This document shows positions 25,863 through 35,444 of a stretch of DNA of 64,000 nucleotides, piece after piece. The notes beneath the pieces are model-generated. The model was not told where the DNA came from and searched no databases. It saw only the letters and a program-made list of their open reading frames with translations. A program made the translations under genes and the position numbers. The stretch comes from Winogradskyella sp. (GTDB lineage Bacteria; Bacteroidota; Bacteroidia; Flavobacteriales; Flavobacteriaceae). Every line of letters begins with the position of its first letter. The stretch's first letter is position 1. The stretch covers positions 62,001 to 126,000 of the forward strand of contig SHBX01000005.1 in NCBI GenBank assembly GCA_004211785.1, given 5' to 3'.

Positions 25863-27134
25863 TTAATCTATAATATCAAAACCAGTATACGGAATTAAGG
25901 CTTCAGGAATTTTGATGCCATTTTCCGTTTGGTAATTTTCAAGAATACTAGCAAGAATACGAGGTAGAGCTAAAGAGCTTCCGTTTAATGTATGTGCTAA
26001 TTCGTTTTTACCATCACTATTTTTAAAACGTAATTTCAATCGGTTTGATTGATAAGTTTCAAAATTAGAAATCGAAGACACTTCTAACCAACGCTCTTGC
26101 GCAGCAGAAAACACTTCAAAATCGTATGTCAGCGCTGAAGCAAAAGTCAAGTCTCCACCACAAAGACGTAATATTCTGTATGGTAATTTTAACTCCTTCA
26201 AAATATCCTGAACATGAGACACCATATTATCTAATGCTTCGTAAGATTTAGAGGGATGCTCTACACGGATAATTTCAACCTTATCAAACTGATGTAAACG
26301 ATTAAGTCCACGGACATGCGCACCATAACTTCCGGCTTCACGTCTAAAGCAAGGCGTGTAACCTGTAATGCCTATTGGTAAATCACTCTCGTTAACGATT
26401 ACATCTCTAAAAATATTAGTTCCTGGTACTTCAGCAGTAGGAATCAGATATAAATTATCTTCAGTAACATGATACATCTGACCTTCTTTGTCTGGTAATT
26501 GACCTGTGCCAAAACCAGAAGCTTCGTTAACCAAATAAGGTAATTGGTATTCGGTATAACCAACTTCGGTGTTTTTATCTAAGAAATAGGCAATTAATGC
26601 ACGTTGTAAACGCGCACCTTTTCCTTTATAAACAGGAAAACCTGCACCAGCTATTTTATTTCCTAATTCAAAATTTATGATATCGTACTTTTTTGCCAAT
26701 TCCCAATGCGGAAGCGCACCATCATGTAAGCGAGGCATTTCAGCATCACGAAGCGTTTCTAAATTATCTTCATCAGAATTTCCGTTTGGTACAATAGGGT
26801 TTGGTACGTTTGGTATTTTATATAAAACAATATTTAAAGCTTCAGCTTTTTCATTTAGCTCTTGCTCAATCGTTTTTATAGTTTCTTTGAGTTCAGATGT
26901 TTTTGATTTAAGTGCATTAGCTTTTTCTGCTTGACCAGATTTGAAAAGATTCCCTATTTCCTTAGAAATAGAATTCATCTCAGCTTTTGTCGAATCTAAT
27001 TGTGTTTGCAATTGACGACGTTGCTCATCAAAATTTAAGACATCATCAATCATTGGCTTGGCGTCAATATTCCTGATGGCCAACAACTTTATAATATCCT
27101 CACTGTTTTCTCTTATATAAGAAACTTGTAACAT
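25863..27134 (-). CDS. serS: Serine-tRNA ligase
   Basis: 423 residues, full length. Charges tRNA-Ser in the cytoplasm. The N-terminal tRNA-binding arm is a long antiparallel coiled coil (about 30-100). The class II catalytic motifs are visible: motif 2 CFRREAGSYG, and motif 3 LNGSSLALPRILASILENYQ. The start at 27134 gives the conserved MLQVSYIREN N-terminus. Its promoter is good and a small leader hairpin is possible. Confidence 0.97.
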   Translation of the reverse strand: MLQVSYIRENSEDIIKLLAIRNIDAKPMIDDVLNFDEQRRQLQTQLDSTKAEMNSISKEIGNLFKSGQAEKANALKSKTSELKETIKTIEQELNEKAEALNIVLYKIPNVPNPIVPNGNSDEDNLETLRDAEMPRLHDGALPHWELAKKYDIINFELGNKIAGAGFPVYKGKGARLQRALIAYFLDKNTEVGYTEYQLPYLVNEASGFGTGQLPDKEGQMYHVTEDNLYLIPTAEVPGTNIFRDVIVNESDLPIGITGYTPCFRREAGSYGAHVRGLNRLHQFDKVEIIRVEHPSKSYEALDNMVSHVQDILKELKLPYRILRLCGGDLTFASALTYDFEVFSAAQERWLEVSSISNFETYQSNRLKLRFKNSDGKNELAHTLNGSSLALPRILASILENYQTENGIKIPEALIPYTGFDIID

Positions 27135-27149
27135 AGTTACTTGGTTTTT

Positions 27150-27226
27150 GCGCTGCTCTATAATTGAGCTATAACGCTAATTAGCAAAGGGCAAAAGTAA
27201 AAAGATTTTATGGCTGATGAAACAAA
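27150..27226 (-). promoter_or_regulatory. serS promoter and leader hairpin
   Basis: On the reverse strand TTTG (27223-27226), a 23-bp spacer, then TACTTTTG (27192-27199) form the promoter. The 50-nt leader contains GCG/CGC outer and GCTC/GAGC inner pairs (27150-27177) that could fold into a small hairpin before the ATG. No known riboswitch is recognised. Confidence 0.45.
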
Positions 27227-27233
27227 AAGAAGT

Positions 27234-28541
27234 CTATTTTGAGGGCAAGAGCCACTCATTGTGTTTAAAGTAATTCCACTCTACTTTAGTAAGGTCTATT
27301 TCTGGATCTATAAAACGCTTTGAGGGTTTGCCATTTACACTTACATATGAGGTGACAAATATTGAAACAGATTTGCCTTCAGCTTTAAATTTTTTATCAA
27401 GCATTTGAGAAAATTGCCATATAAAATCGGGCTTGGTTTTTAAGCCGCGCTGTTGCTTTTTAGTGAGGTAGTTATTAAGTTTAATAGGGATAATACTATT
27501 TGTGGCATTGTCAACTACTCTAAAGTTAATGCTGCCGTTTTTAGCACGTAGCATCATGCGCCATGAGAGGCGATGTCCTTCTTCTGTCCACAACACATTG
27601 TCTTGTATAAAATAATGACGAAGTGGAAGCGCAATCTGAATTATAAAATATACAGCAAAAGCAATTTTAAAAACATTTTGATAGCTTGGTATTTTAATAT
27701 CATTACCTGTATATAATTCTTTCTTTTTCAAAAAGATGTTCCTAATGGATTTTGGTTCGAAAAAGAACAAGCAAAAGGCTAATGATAAATAAGGAAAAAT
27801 ACCAATATGAAATATAAAGGAGTTAAAAAGATGGAAAAATATCGAAGCAAAAAATGCATATTTACGAGTTGGCTTAAAAAGCAAAAACGGAATAATAAGA
27901 CCATCAAATAATATCCCTGAGTATGCAATAAAATAATGTACAGTTTCATTTTGAAGGAGCTCACCAACTAAAGGGAAGTGAGACTTGTTTTGCATTAAGA
28001 GCTTAATTACTGAACCATCTAACCAATCTGGGTATATTTTTGCAATTGAAGCGTAACTATATACGATGAAGAGTTGTAAAATAAATAACCAACGGCACCA
28101 ATTAGGCATAGATATGCTTTTGAGTTTCGGTTTTAATTTTACGTCTAAAGATGCATAACGGTTAGCAGGTAAAACTGCCATAATAAAACTTAGCAAAAAC
28201 AATAAGTAATAATGGTTGTTGTAGGATGATTTTTGCATAAAGTATGTGCCAGCCCACATAATTGCAAAAGCAAAAGCACTGAATCTATATTTATAGCCAA
28301 GCATTATCAATAATCCAAAAACACCCATTATAATATAGTAGGCATACATGCTATTTCCTGGTAAAGGTTGTAGCCAACTAAAGTCTATAAAACTGAAAGT
28401 GAATTCGGGTTCTATAAGTGTTTTTTTTATCCAACCCGTGAATATAGCGCCAACAGACTCTAAAAAGCATAGTAGTCCAAAGAAGATTCTAAAAACAACT
28501 AGAGAAGAATTATCTATATGTCTGAATAGAAATGTATTCAT
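27234..28541 (-). CDS. HTTM-domain membrane protein
   Basis: 435 residues. The N-terminal 290 residues form an HTTM (horizontally transferred transmembrane) domain, related to vitamin K-dependent gamma-glutamyl carboxylase, with about eight helices (VVFRIFFGLLCFLE, YFIIQIALPLRHYF). A soluble C-terminal domain of about 150 residues (VLWTEEGHRLSWRMMLRAK) follows. Substrate unknown; bacterial members are not proven carboxylases. It overlaps ribF by 4 bp, an unusual coupling. Confidence 0.85.
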   Translation of the reverse strand: MNTFLFRHIDNSSLVVFRIFFGLLCFLESVGAIFTGWIKKTLIEPEFTFSFIDFSWLQPLPGNSMYAYYIIMGVFGLLIMLGYKYRFSAFAFAIMWAGTYFMQKSSYNNHYYLLFLLSFIMAVLPANRYASLDVKLKPKLKSISMPNWCRWLFILQLFIVYSYASIAKIYPDWLDGSVIKLLMQNKSHFPLVGELLQNETVHYFIAYSGILFDGLIIPFLLFKPTRKYAFFASIFFHLFNSFIFHIGIFPYLSLAFCLFFFEPKSIRNIFLKKKELYTGNDIKIPSYQNVFKIAFAVYFIIQIALPLRHYFIQDNVLWTEEGHRLSWRMMLRAKNGSINFRVVDNATNSIIPIKLNNYLTKKQQRGLKTKPDFIWQFSQMLDKKFKAEGKSVSIFVTSYVSVNGKPSKRFIDPEIDLTKVEWNYFKHNEWLLPSK

Positions 28542-29452
28542 TCTGGTGATTTAATGTATGCTAACGCGTTTTTCCTATCATTTTTAAGCTGCTCTTGAAG
28601 TGCTTCAATGGTTTCAAATTTATGCTCATCTCTTAATCTAGTTAACAATTCTATTGCAATTTGTTTGCCGTAAATGTCATTTTCAAAATCAAAGAAATGA
28701 ATTTCTATTGACCGTGGTTTGTTTTTAATGGTTGGGTTTGAGCCAATATTCATCATGCCATAATATTGAATATTATCGATTTCAGATTTCACGACATAAA
28801 CACCATCTTTTGGTATGAGTTTGTAATCTTCTTCAATATATATGTTAGCTGTAGGGAAATCAATGGTACGCCCAATGCTTTGACCACTAACTACTTTTCC
28901 AGTCAAAAAATAGTTATAACCTAAATAGGTGTTGGCCAGAGAGACGTTTCCGTTATTGAGAGCATTTCTTATTTTAGTAGAACTTACAGTCACTTCTGAA
29001 ATATCCTCAGCAGAGATTTCTTCGATTTCAAAATTAAACTCTTCCGAAAATTGTCTTAAGTCATTAATGTTGGCGCTTCTGTTTTTTCCAAAATGGTGAT
29101 CATATCCAATAACTACTTGTTTGGTGTTAAGTTCATTAACCAAAACATCTTTGACATAGGCTCTAGCTGATAGGTTGGCAAACTCTTTTGTAAATGTTTT
29201 TACACAAATTAGCTCAATGCCAATTTTTTCTAACAGAACTCTTCGCTCTGCAATAGTATTTAGCAATTTTATAGAATGATTTTTTTGTAGAACCATTCTT
29301 GGATGTGGAAAAAAAGTCAATACACTAGGAATCAGTTTTTTTTCTTTTGAGAGATTTACTATCCTTTTTAGGATTTTTTGGTGGCCAATGTGCACACCAT
29401 CAAAGGTTCCAATTGTTAAAATTTTAGAAAAACGTCGGTGATTTGATGACAT
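28538..29452 (-). CDS. ribF: Bifunctional riboflavin kinase/FAD synthetase
   Basis: 304 residues. The N-terminal adenylyltransferase (IGTFDGVHIGHQKILKR, HxGH motif) and the C-terminal riboflavin kinase (SIGRTIDFPTANI, with PTAN) carry out riboflavin to FMN to FAD conversion. Both active-site motifs are intact. It heads a reverse unit with the overlapping HTTM gene. Confidence 0.97.
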   Translation of the reverse strand: MSSNHRRFSKILTIGTFDGVHIGHQKILKRIVNLSKEKKLIPSVLTFFPHPRMVLQKNHSIKLLNTIAERRVLLEKIGIELICVKTFTKEFANLSARAYVKDVLVNELNTKQVVIGYDHHFGKNRSANINDLRQFSEEFNFEIEEISAEDISEVTVSSTKIRNALNNGNVSLANTYLGYNYFLTGKVVSGQSIGRTIDFPTANIYIEEDYKLIPKDGVYVVKSEIDNIQYYGMMNIGSNPTIKNKPRSIEIHFFDFENDIYGKQIAIELLTRLRDEHKFETIEALQEQLKNDRKNALAYIKSPE

Positions 29453-29471
29453 TGTACGAATTATTGTGCTT

Positions 29472-29506
29472 TTGTTAAGGATATGTAAAAAAAAAGTATA
29501 AATTTG
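29472..29506 (+). promoter_or_regulatory. Probable promoter of the metalloprotease gene
   Basis: TTG at 29472-29474 and TAAATTTG at 29499-29506, spacer 24 bp (a little long). It leaves a leader of about 170 nt before the ATG at 29679, in which I see no further structure. Confidence 0.35.
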
Positions 29507-29678
29507 ATGCTAATTTAATAATCCTATACTAATCCATATGGCAAAAAAACTACATTTAAAACACTTAACTAAATATTTAAATTCTTTTTTTAACTAACCT
29601 TTAGATTTGGTCTTTCATAAAATACTATGAGGTGTTTATTGAGAGGCTTTTATATTACATTAATTAAACTCACTTCAA

Positions 29679-32600
29679 ATGAAAAAAAATCTTTACTTTT
29701 TAGTAGTTGCTTTTTTCTTTATTTCTACGTCGATTTTCGCACAAGAACGAACATGTGCTGCGGCTGAGAATCTTGAATTGCAATTACAAGAAAATCCTAA
29801 TCAAGCAGAGACATTAGCTAGATTAGAAGAACGCACTAGGCAGAGAGCTAACAATGATCCAAGCGTACAAAGAATGGATGGTATTCTCTATGTACCTGTT
29901 GTAGTTCATGTTGTATATAATACTCCTGAACAAAACATTAGTGATGCCCAAATTTTATCTCAAATAGATGTAATCTATAAGGATTTTAGAGGGCTGAATT
30001 CAGAATTTGCAGGTCTACAAGGAGGACCTTGGCCACAAGCAGCTGATATGGAGATAGAATTCTACTTAGCTCAAATTGATCCTGATGGTAACCCAACAAA
30101 TGGTATTACAAGAACTCAAACCAGTCAAGCATCTTTTGGTTTCGAAGAAACTATGAAAAGTACTGCTCTAGGAGGAAAAGACCCTTGGGATACTTCTAAG
30201 TACTTTAACTTTTGGACTGTGAATTTCTCTGGAGGCTTATTAGGTTTTGCTCAATTCCCTGGAGGAGACCCTTCTACAGATGGTATTGTAATGGGCTATA
30301 ACTTTTTTGGTTCTTCAGACGATGATGATGGAAGTTTTACATTAAGTGCTCCATTTGATAAAGGAAGAACTACAACTCATGAAATGGGTCACTTTTTTAA
30401 TCTAAGACACATTTGGGGAGACGGACCTTGTGGTCAAGATGACTTCGTAGCTGATACTCCAGAAGCCGATGCTTCAAACGGTGGATGTCAAGCTGGATCA
30501 ATGTCATGTGGATCTGTTGATATGGTAGAAAACTATATGGACTATAGTGATGATGCTTGTATGGGCTTATTTACTGAAGGCCAAAAAAATAGGATGAGAG
30601 CTACATTAGAACCTGGTGGTCCTCGAGATACTTTGGAGCAACCACCTTTTCCATTCTTAGTAAATGTCGATTCTGCAAGTCAAAATCAAGATGTTTGTAC
30701 TACTGATTCTGCAACTATAGACTTGACTTATACTTTAATTGACCCAGCGTTTACAGATACAGTTACATTTTCTGCTTCTGGATTACCAGCTGGAGCTACA
30801 GCAACATTTAATCCTACATCAGCTACAGCTGATGGAACAGCTATTACTTTAACTATAGGTAACCTTGGTGGTGCTACAGTAGATACATATGCTATTACTA
30901 TAGAAGGAACTGATGGTAACGATGTTGTGCCAACAGCTTCTACATTAAATGTATATGACACAAATTATGCAACTTTGACAGCTATTACTCCTGCGGATGG
31001 GGCAATCGATGCTAACCCAACTGCTACTTTAGAGTGGAGTGAAGACAATAATGCTGCCGCATATGAGGTAGACATAGCAACTGATGCAGGTTTTACAAAT
31101 ATTGTTGCTTCTGGAGTTCCAGATAGAGCAGAATTCGAGGCTATGCTTTCTTCTACAACACAATATTTCTGGAGAGTTAGATCGGTAAACACATGTGGAG
31201 AAGGTGCTTATACAAATGCTAGCTTTACTACAGGTAACATACAGTGTGGTGTTTTTGACGCTACTGATGTACCAGTAGATATTCCAGACGGACTAGGTGG
31301 CGGTTTTTCTCCACCTCAAAATGGGCCTCCAGGTATTTCCACTATAACTGTAATTAGTTCTGCCTCAATAACAGATGTTAATGTTACAGTTGATATCTCA
31401 CATGCATGGGTTGAGGACCTTACATTGATATTAACAGCACCAGACGGGACAGAGGTTGTCTTAGCTACTAATTTAGGTGGACAAGGTGATAATTATACAA
31501 ATACTGTTTTTGATAGTGACGCTCCTGATGCTATTGGCACTGGCGCACCACCATTTACGGGTGTTTTTGCACCTGAAGGAGATTTATCTACATTAAATGG
31601 GCAAATAGCTACAGGTAATTGGACTCTAACAGGGTTAGATAATATAGCTGCTGATGCAGGAGTAATAAATAGCTGGTCTATTGAAGTTTGTGGCGTACCT
31701 TTACCTGATGCTGACGGTGATGGTATCCCAGATGATACTGATAACTGCCCAGATATGGTTAATACAGATCAAGCGGATAATGATGGTGATGGAGAAGGAG
31801 ATATCTGTGATGATGATATTGATGGTGATGGTGTATTAAACGCTGATGATAACTGTCCATTCACAGCTAATGCTGATCAAGCAGATTTAGATGACAATGG
31901 AATAGGTGAAGCTTGTGATGAAATCTGTAATTTGGGACGTGCATCGGATTTACCAATTTTTATTACTGATGAACAAGATGAGCCTCAAGTATATATCTCT
32001 GAGATTTTTATTGAAGATAACTTTATAATTAATGATATAAATGTTTCTGTTGATATTACGCACTCATGGACTGGAGATTTACGTCTTGCTTTAGTTAATC
32101 CTGCAGGAGATTTCATTCTGTTAACTGACCAAATTGGTGGTAGTGGTGATAACTATGAAAATACTGTATTTGATGATGAGGCTTCAATGCCAATTACTGG
32201 CGGAACTCCGCCTTATACTGGAGTATTTAGTCCAGAAACACCATTATCTACTTTTAATGGTGAGTTCTCAAGAGGTACTTGGTTATTAGGAGTTGTTGAT
32301 TTTGCTGATGGAGATGGAGGAAGCTTTAATGACTGGACAATAGAAATCTGTGGTTTAAGAGACTTAACAGACTATGACGGTGATGGCGTACTTAACGAAG
32401 ATGACAATTGTGTATTAGTCTTTAACCCAGACCAAGCAGATAATGATGGTGATGGTGAAGGTGATGAATGTGATCCAGATGATGATAACGATGGTGTACT
32501 AGATGTTAACGATAATTGTCAGTTTACAGCTAATGCAGATCAAGCAAACAACGACGGTGATGCCGAAGGTGACGTTTGTGATGACGATGATGATAATGAC

Positions 32601-32960
32601 GGTGTTCTTGACGTAGATGATAACTGTCCATTTACTGCTAATACAGACCAAGCTGATATTGACTTCAATGGAGTTGGTGACGTTTGTGATGGTTTAACAG
32701 CTAATGATGTATTATCTCCAAACGGTGACTCAATTAATGACACTTGGACTATTATTAATATTGGAAGATTCCCGGGAACTAAAGTTCAAGTCTTTAATAG
32801 ATGGGGTAATGAAGTATTCTCTTCTAATAGTTATCAGAATAATTGGGCAGGTACTGGACCAGGCGGTAAAATATTACCAGCAGGATCTTATTACTATATT
32901 TTAGATCAAGGTGGAACCGGTGAAACATTCGTAAAAGGTTGGATGGTAGTCATCTTCTAA
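29679..32960 (+). CDS. T9SS-secreted M43-type metalloprotease with P-domains and thrombospondin type 3 repeats
   Basis: 1093 residues. Order: signal peptide (1-21, IFAQ); pappalysin/M43 catalytic domain (about 75-310) with HEMGHFFNLRH at 234-244 (zinc ligands His234, His238, His244; the usual Gly is Asn) and the downstream Met-turn VENYMDY; an Ig/fibronectin-like region (about 330-520); a proprotein-convertase P-domain (about 555-670); Ca2+-binding thrombospondin type 3 repeats (about 675-745); a second P-domain (780-890) closely similar to the first; further type 3 repeats (897-1000); and a type B T9SS sorting domain (about 1008-1093, LSPNGDSINDTW, FNRWGNEVF). Probably an extracellular protein-degrading enzyme. 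A PorP/SprF gene follows 30 bp downstream. Confidence 0.93.
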   Translation: MKKNLYFLVVAFFFISTSIFAQERTCAAAENLELQLQENPNQAETLARLEERTRQRANNDPSVQRMDGILYVPVVVHVVYNTPEQNISDAQILSQIDVIYKDFRGLNSEFAGLQGGPWPQAADMEIEFYLAQIDPDGNPTNGITRTQTSQASFGFEETMKSTALGGKDPWDTSKYFNFWTVNFSGGLLGFAQFPGGDPSTDGIVMGYNFFGSSDDDDGSFTLSAPFDKGRTTTHEMGHFFNLRHIWGDGPCGQDDFVADTPEADASNGGCQAGSMSCGSVDMVENYMDYSDDACMGLFTEGQKNRMRATLEPGGPRDTLEQPPFPFLVNVDSASQNQDVCTTDSATIDLTYTLIDPAFTDTVTFSASGLPAGATATFNPTSATADGTAITLTIGNLGGATVDTYAITIEGTDGNDVVPTASTLNVYDTNYATLTAITPADGAIDANPTATLEWSEDNNAAAYEVDIATDAGFTNIVASGVPDRAEFEAMLSSTTQYFWRVRSVNTCGEGAYTNASFTTGNIQCGVFDATDVPVDIPDGLGGGFSPPQNGPPGISTITVISSASITDVNVTVDISHAWVEDLTLILTAPDGTEVVLATNLGGQGDNYTNTVFDSDAPDAIGTGAPPFTGVFAPEGDLSTLNGQIATGNWTLTGLDNIAADAGVINSWSIEVCGVPLPDADGDGIPDDTDNCPDMVNTDQADNDGDGEGDICDDDIDGDGVLNADDNCPFTANADQADLDDNGIGEACDEICNLGRASDLPIFITDEQDEPQVYISEIFIEDNFIINDINVSVDITHSWTGDLRLALVNPAGDFILLTDQIGGSGDNYENTVFDDEASMPITGGTPPYTGVFSPETPLSTFNGEFSRGTWLLGVVDFADGDGGSFNDWTIEICGLRDLTDYDGDGVLNEDDNCVLVFNPDQADNDGDGEGDECDPDDDNDGVLDVNDNCQFTANADQANNDGDAEGDVCDDDDDNDGVLDVDDNCPFTANTDQADIDFNGVGDVCDGLTANDVLSPNGDSINDTWTIINIGRFPGTKVQVFNRWGNEVFSSNSYQNNWAGTGPGGKILPAGSYYYILDQGGTGETFVKGWMVVIF

Positions 32961-32990
32961 GAAGCGTATAAATTAATTTAAATCAATACA

Positions 32991-33902
32991 ATGAATTTTC
33001 TTAAAAACTCAATAAAAATCGGTGCACTGTTATTGTTTGGTAGTATATATGCTCAACAACAGCCTAATTACGCACTATATAGATACACAATGAATGCTAT
33101 CAACCCTGCTTATGCAGGGGCTGATGGTATGTCAAGGCTAACGGCTAACTTTAGAAGTCAATGGATTACCGTAGAAGATGCCCCTGAAACTCAGACATTA
33201 TTCTTCGAAACATCATTGAGTGATAATGTTGGTTTAGGACTAAGTATAGTTAATGATGACGTATTTGCAGAAAACAACACAAGCTTTATGGTTGATTTCT
33301 CTTATAAACTTCAGCTTAACGATGCTACTAATATTTTCTTGGGTCTTAAAGCTGGTGGAAGTACCTATAACTTTAATAGAGGCCAACTAGCAAATTTAGC
33401 TTTTCCACAAGATCCCGCTATTGGGAACTTAGATACTGGATTTAAGCCTAATGTTGGAGTTGGAGCTTATTTGGTTAATGACAAGTACTTTGTGTCGTTA
33501 TCTATTCCTAGAATTTTACTAAGTGAACGTATTAATCTTGAGAACGGTCGTTTAACAACTGCTACAGAGAAAACACATTTCTTTTTATCAGGGGGTTATA
33601 ACTTCGATGTTTCAAGTGACTGGGAGTTTAGGCCTTCTGCAATGTTAAGAGCTGTTAGTGGTGCTCCTATCTCTGCAGATTTAACTGCTGCTTTCAGATA
33701 TGATGAACGTTTTGAACTTGGAGGAATGTATAGAACTGACGGAGGCTGGGCTGGAACAATTATGTTTAGCTTAGCTGATTGGATGGATTTAGGATATGCA
33801 TATGAAGGTACTTCAAGAGATGTTTTAAATAACACTAATGATGGTACTCATGAAATCTTAGTACGTTTTAATTTTCCTAAGAAGAGTAGTTCTGATGAGT
33901 AA
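32991..33902 (+). CDS. PorP/SprF-family T9SS outer-membrane protein
   Basis: 303 residues with a signal peptide (about 1-21). The PorP_SprF signature YTMNAINPAYAGADGMSRL lies near 30-50, followed by alternating beta-strand sequence of an outer-membrane barrel. These proteins are associated with secretion or surface attachment of partner proteins carrying type B sorting domains, and the gene follows such a protein by 30 bp, which makes the metalloprotease its likely client (inference). A strong terminator follows. Confidence 0.92.
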   Translation: MNFLKNSIKIGALLLFGSIYAQQQPNYALYRYTMNAINPAYAGADGMSRLTANFRSQWITVEDAPETQTLFFETSLSDNVGLGLSIVNDDVFAENNTSFMVDFSYKLQLNDATNIFLGLKAGGSTYNFNRGQLANLAFPQDPAIGNLDTGFKPNVGVGAYLVNDKYFVSLSIPRILLSERINLENGRLTTATEKTHFFLSGGYNFDVSSDWEFRPSAMLRAVSGAPISADLTAAFRYDERFELGGMYRTDGGWAGTIMFSLADWMDLGYAYEGTSRDVLNNTNDGTHEILVRFNFPKKSSSDE

Positions 33903-33928
33903 AAAGTAATTTACTTACACAATAAAAA

Positions 33929-33960
33929 AAAGCCTCTCAGAATTCTGAGAGGCTTTTTTT
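33929..33960. terminator. Bidirectional terminator
   Basis: AGCCTCTCAG-AATT-CTGAGAGGCT is a near-perfect palindrome flanked by A-run and T-run. It serves the PorP gene and the reverse pth gene, which ends at 33959. Confidence 0.9.
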
Positions 33961-34576
33961 ATTTTCCATTATAGTTATTCATAGTAATCTTTAATCCTGA
34001 GAGAACAAATGAATCTATAATTTTTGCACACAGTTTGAGTCTTTCTTTTAGTTGATTGTTTTCTTCTTCTGTCCAATTAGCTAATACATAATCAACTTGT
34101 CTTCCCTTTGAGAAATCATCACTAATTCCAAATCTAAACCTATTATAAGTTGTAGTTTGTAATTTGTCTTGAGTGTCTTTAAGGCCATTATGCCCACCAT
34201 CACTGCCTTTTGCTTTTAGCCTTAATGTGCCAAAAGGTAAATTAAGGTCATCTGTTATAACTAATAAGTTTTCTAGAGGAATCTTTTCTTTAGTCATCCA
34301 ATATTTAATGGCTTTTCCACTTAAATTCATGTAAGTGCTAGGTTTTAAAAAAATCAGGGTACGCCCTTTTACTTTATGATAAGCCAAATCACCTAGTTTA
34401 TCTGTTTTGAAACTAAAATCATTAGAAACAGAATATGAATCTAATATCTTAAAACCGATATTGTGCCTCGTGTTTTCGTACTTATTGCCAATATTACCTA
34501 AGCCAACAATCAAAAATTTTCTCATAGGGTCAATGTTTTCCTTAGATTTAAATAAACGTATTAACCATTCAATCAT
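33959..34576 (-). CDS. pth: Peptidyl-tRNA hydrolase
   Basis: 205 residues. Cleaves peptidyl-tRNAs released by drop-off. GLGNIGNKYENTRHNIGF carries the catalytic His38, and DDLNLPFG and GSDGGHNGLKD are the other family blocks. The 17-residue N-terminal extension (MIEWLIRLFK to ENIDP) before MRKFLIVGLGN is a feature I recall from flavobacterial members; the promoter just upstream at 34593-34600 supports the longer start. Last gene of the prs-rplY-pth cluster. Confidence 0.96.
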   Translation of the reverse strand: MIEWLIRLFKSKENIDPMRKFLIVGLGNIGNKYENTRHNIGFKILDSYSVSNDFSFKTDKLGDLAYHKVKGRTLIFLKPSTYMNLSGKAIKYWMTKEKIPLENLLVITDDLNLPFGTLRLKAKGSDGGHNGLKDTQDKLQTTTYNRFRFGISDDFSKGRQVDYVLANWTEEENNQLKERLKLCAKIIDSFVLSGLKITMNNYNGK

Positions 34577-34592
34577 AGGTGCTATATTTATT

Positions 34593-34600
34593 CAAAAATA
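34593..34600 (-). promoter_or_regulatory. -7 element upstream of pth
   Basis: TATTTTTG on the reverse strand, 16 bp before the pth ATG and directly after the rplY terminator, so pth has its own start. Confidence 0.45.
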
Positions 34601-34602
34601 AA

Positions 34603-34629
34603 AAAGCATTCTGAAATACAGAATGCTTT
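34603..34629 (-). terminator. Terminator between rplY and pth
   Basis: AAAGCATTCTG and CAGAATGCTTTT pair around TATTT, with A/T runs on both sides. It ends rplY transcription. Confidence 0.8.
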
Positions 34630-34655
34630 TAATTTATATGAAGAAATAGTTTTAT

Positions 34656-35303
34656 TTATTCCTGTGTTGCTTCCGCTGCTGGTGCATCTGCCGCTCCTTC
34701 TGTTGCTTCCGCTCCTTCTGCTCCTTCTTCTACCTCTTCCTCCTCATCAACGATTGCTAATCTACTACGTCTTACTTGACATACAACTGTATTGTCTGGG
34801 TGTAAAAGCTTATAAGCATCATTTTGAAGTTCAGTTATGTATAACTTACTTCCAATTTTAAGAGGTGTTATATCAATCTCAATAAAATCTGGAAGATTTG
34901 CTGGGATTGCTTTTACTCTTAATTTACGGTAAGGTCTTCTTAAGTTACCACCATTTAAAACACCTTTGGATGTACCAGTAACTCGTACTGGAATATTCAT
35001 GGTAATTTCTTTGTCATCAAAGATTTGATAGAAATCTACGTGAATAACTCTATCAGTCACAGGGTGAAACTGAATGTCTTGCATGATTGCGTTAACTGTT
35101 TCACCATTATCTAAGGCAATCACAACCGTATGCGCGTCTGGAGTGTATACAAGTTTAGAGAATGCCAATTCTGGTGCTGAGAAATGCAATGGCTTGTCTC
35201 CTCCGTATACTACGCAAGGAACCTGACCAGCATTACGTAAGGCTTTTGTTGACTTTTTGCCTACGCTTTCTCTTTGAGATCCGTTAATTGTAATTGATTT
35301 CAT
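34656..35303 (-). CDS. rplY: 50S ribosomal protein L25/general stress protein Ctc
   Basis: 215 residues, the long Ctc form. The N-terminal L25 domain binds 5S rRNA ([19 protein letters not shown]), and the C-terminal TL5/Ctc beta domain covers about 95-185. The extreme C-terminus is an acidic, Ala/Glu-rich tail (about 28 residues), common in this phylum. It lies between prs and pth, the frequent bacterial order. Confidence 0.95.
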   Translation of the reverse strand: MKSITINGSQRESVGKKSTKALRNAGQVPCVVYGGDKPLHFSAPELAFSKLVYTPDAHTVVIALDNGETVNAIMQDIQFHPVTDRVIHVDFYQIFDDKEITMNIPVRVTGTSKGVLNGGNLRRPYRKLRVKAIPANLPDFIEIDITPLKIGSKLYITELQNDAYKLLHPDNTVVCQVRRSRLAIVDEEEEVEEGAEGAEATEGAADAPAAEATQE

Positions 35304-35350
35304 TTTAAAAGTTTAATTTAATATTATTAATTACCTCATTTTGAGGGCTG

Positions 35351-35358
35351 CAAATGTA
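35351..35358 (-). promoter_or_regulatory. -7 element upstream of rplY
   Basis: TACATTTG on the reverse strand, 47 bp before the rplY ATG. The 141-bp gap between prs and rplY therefore carries its own start. No -33 TTG is clear. Confidence 0.4.
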
Positions 35359-35444
35359 GTAATATTAAATTAAAGTTCTATGGCCTAAACGCTCTTTTTT
35401 GATAAGGTGAATATATTGCAAATAAATACAGTAAAAAAAGACGG

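Noticed and set aside
29471..29499. GTTA/GTAA/GTAT at 11-bp pitch ahead of the metalloprotease gene.
   Set aside because: Only three weak copies and the flanking bases do not match AAnGTTA; such triplets arise by chance in AT-rich DNA. It shows the background against which the longer arrays should be judged.
30728..31192. Long reverse-strand frames inside the metalloprotease gene.
   Set aside because: They are mirror frames of the repetitive, acidic coding sequence and have no start context.
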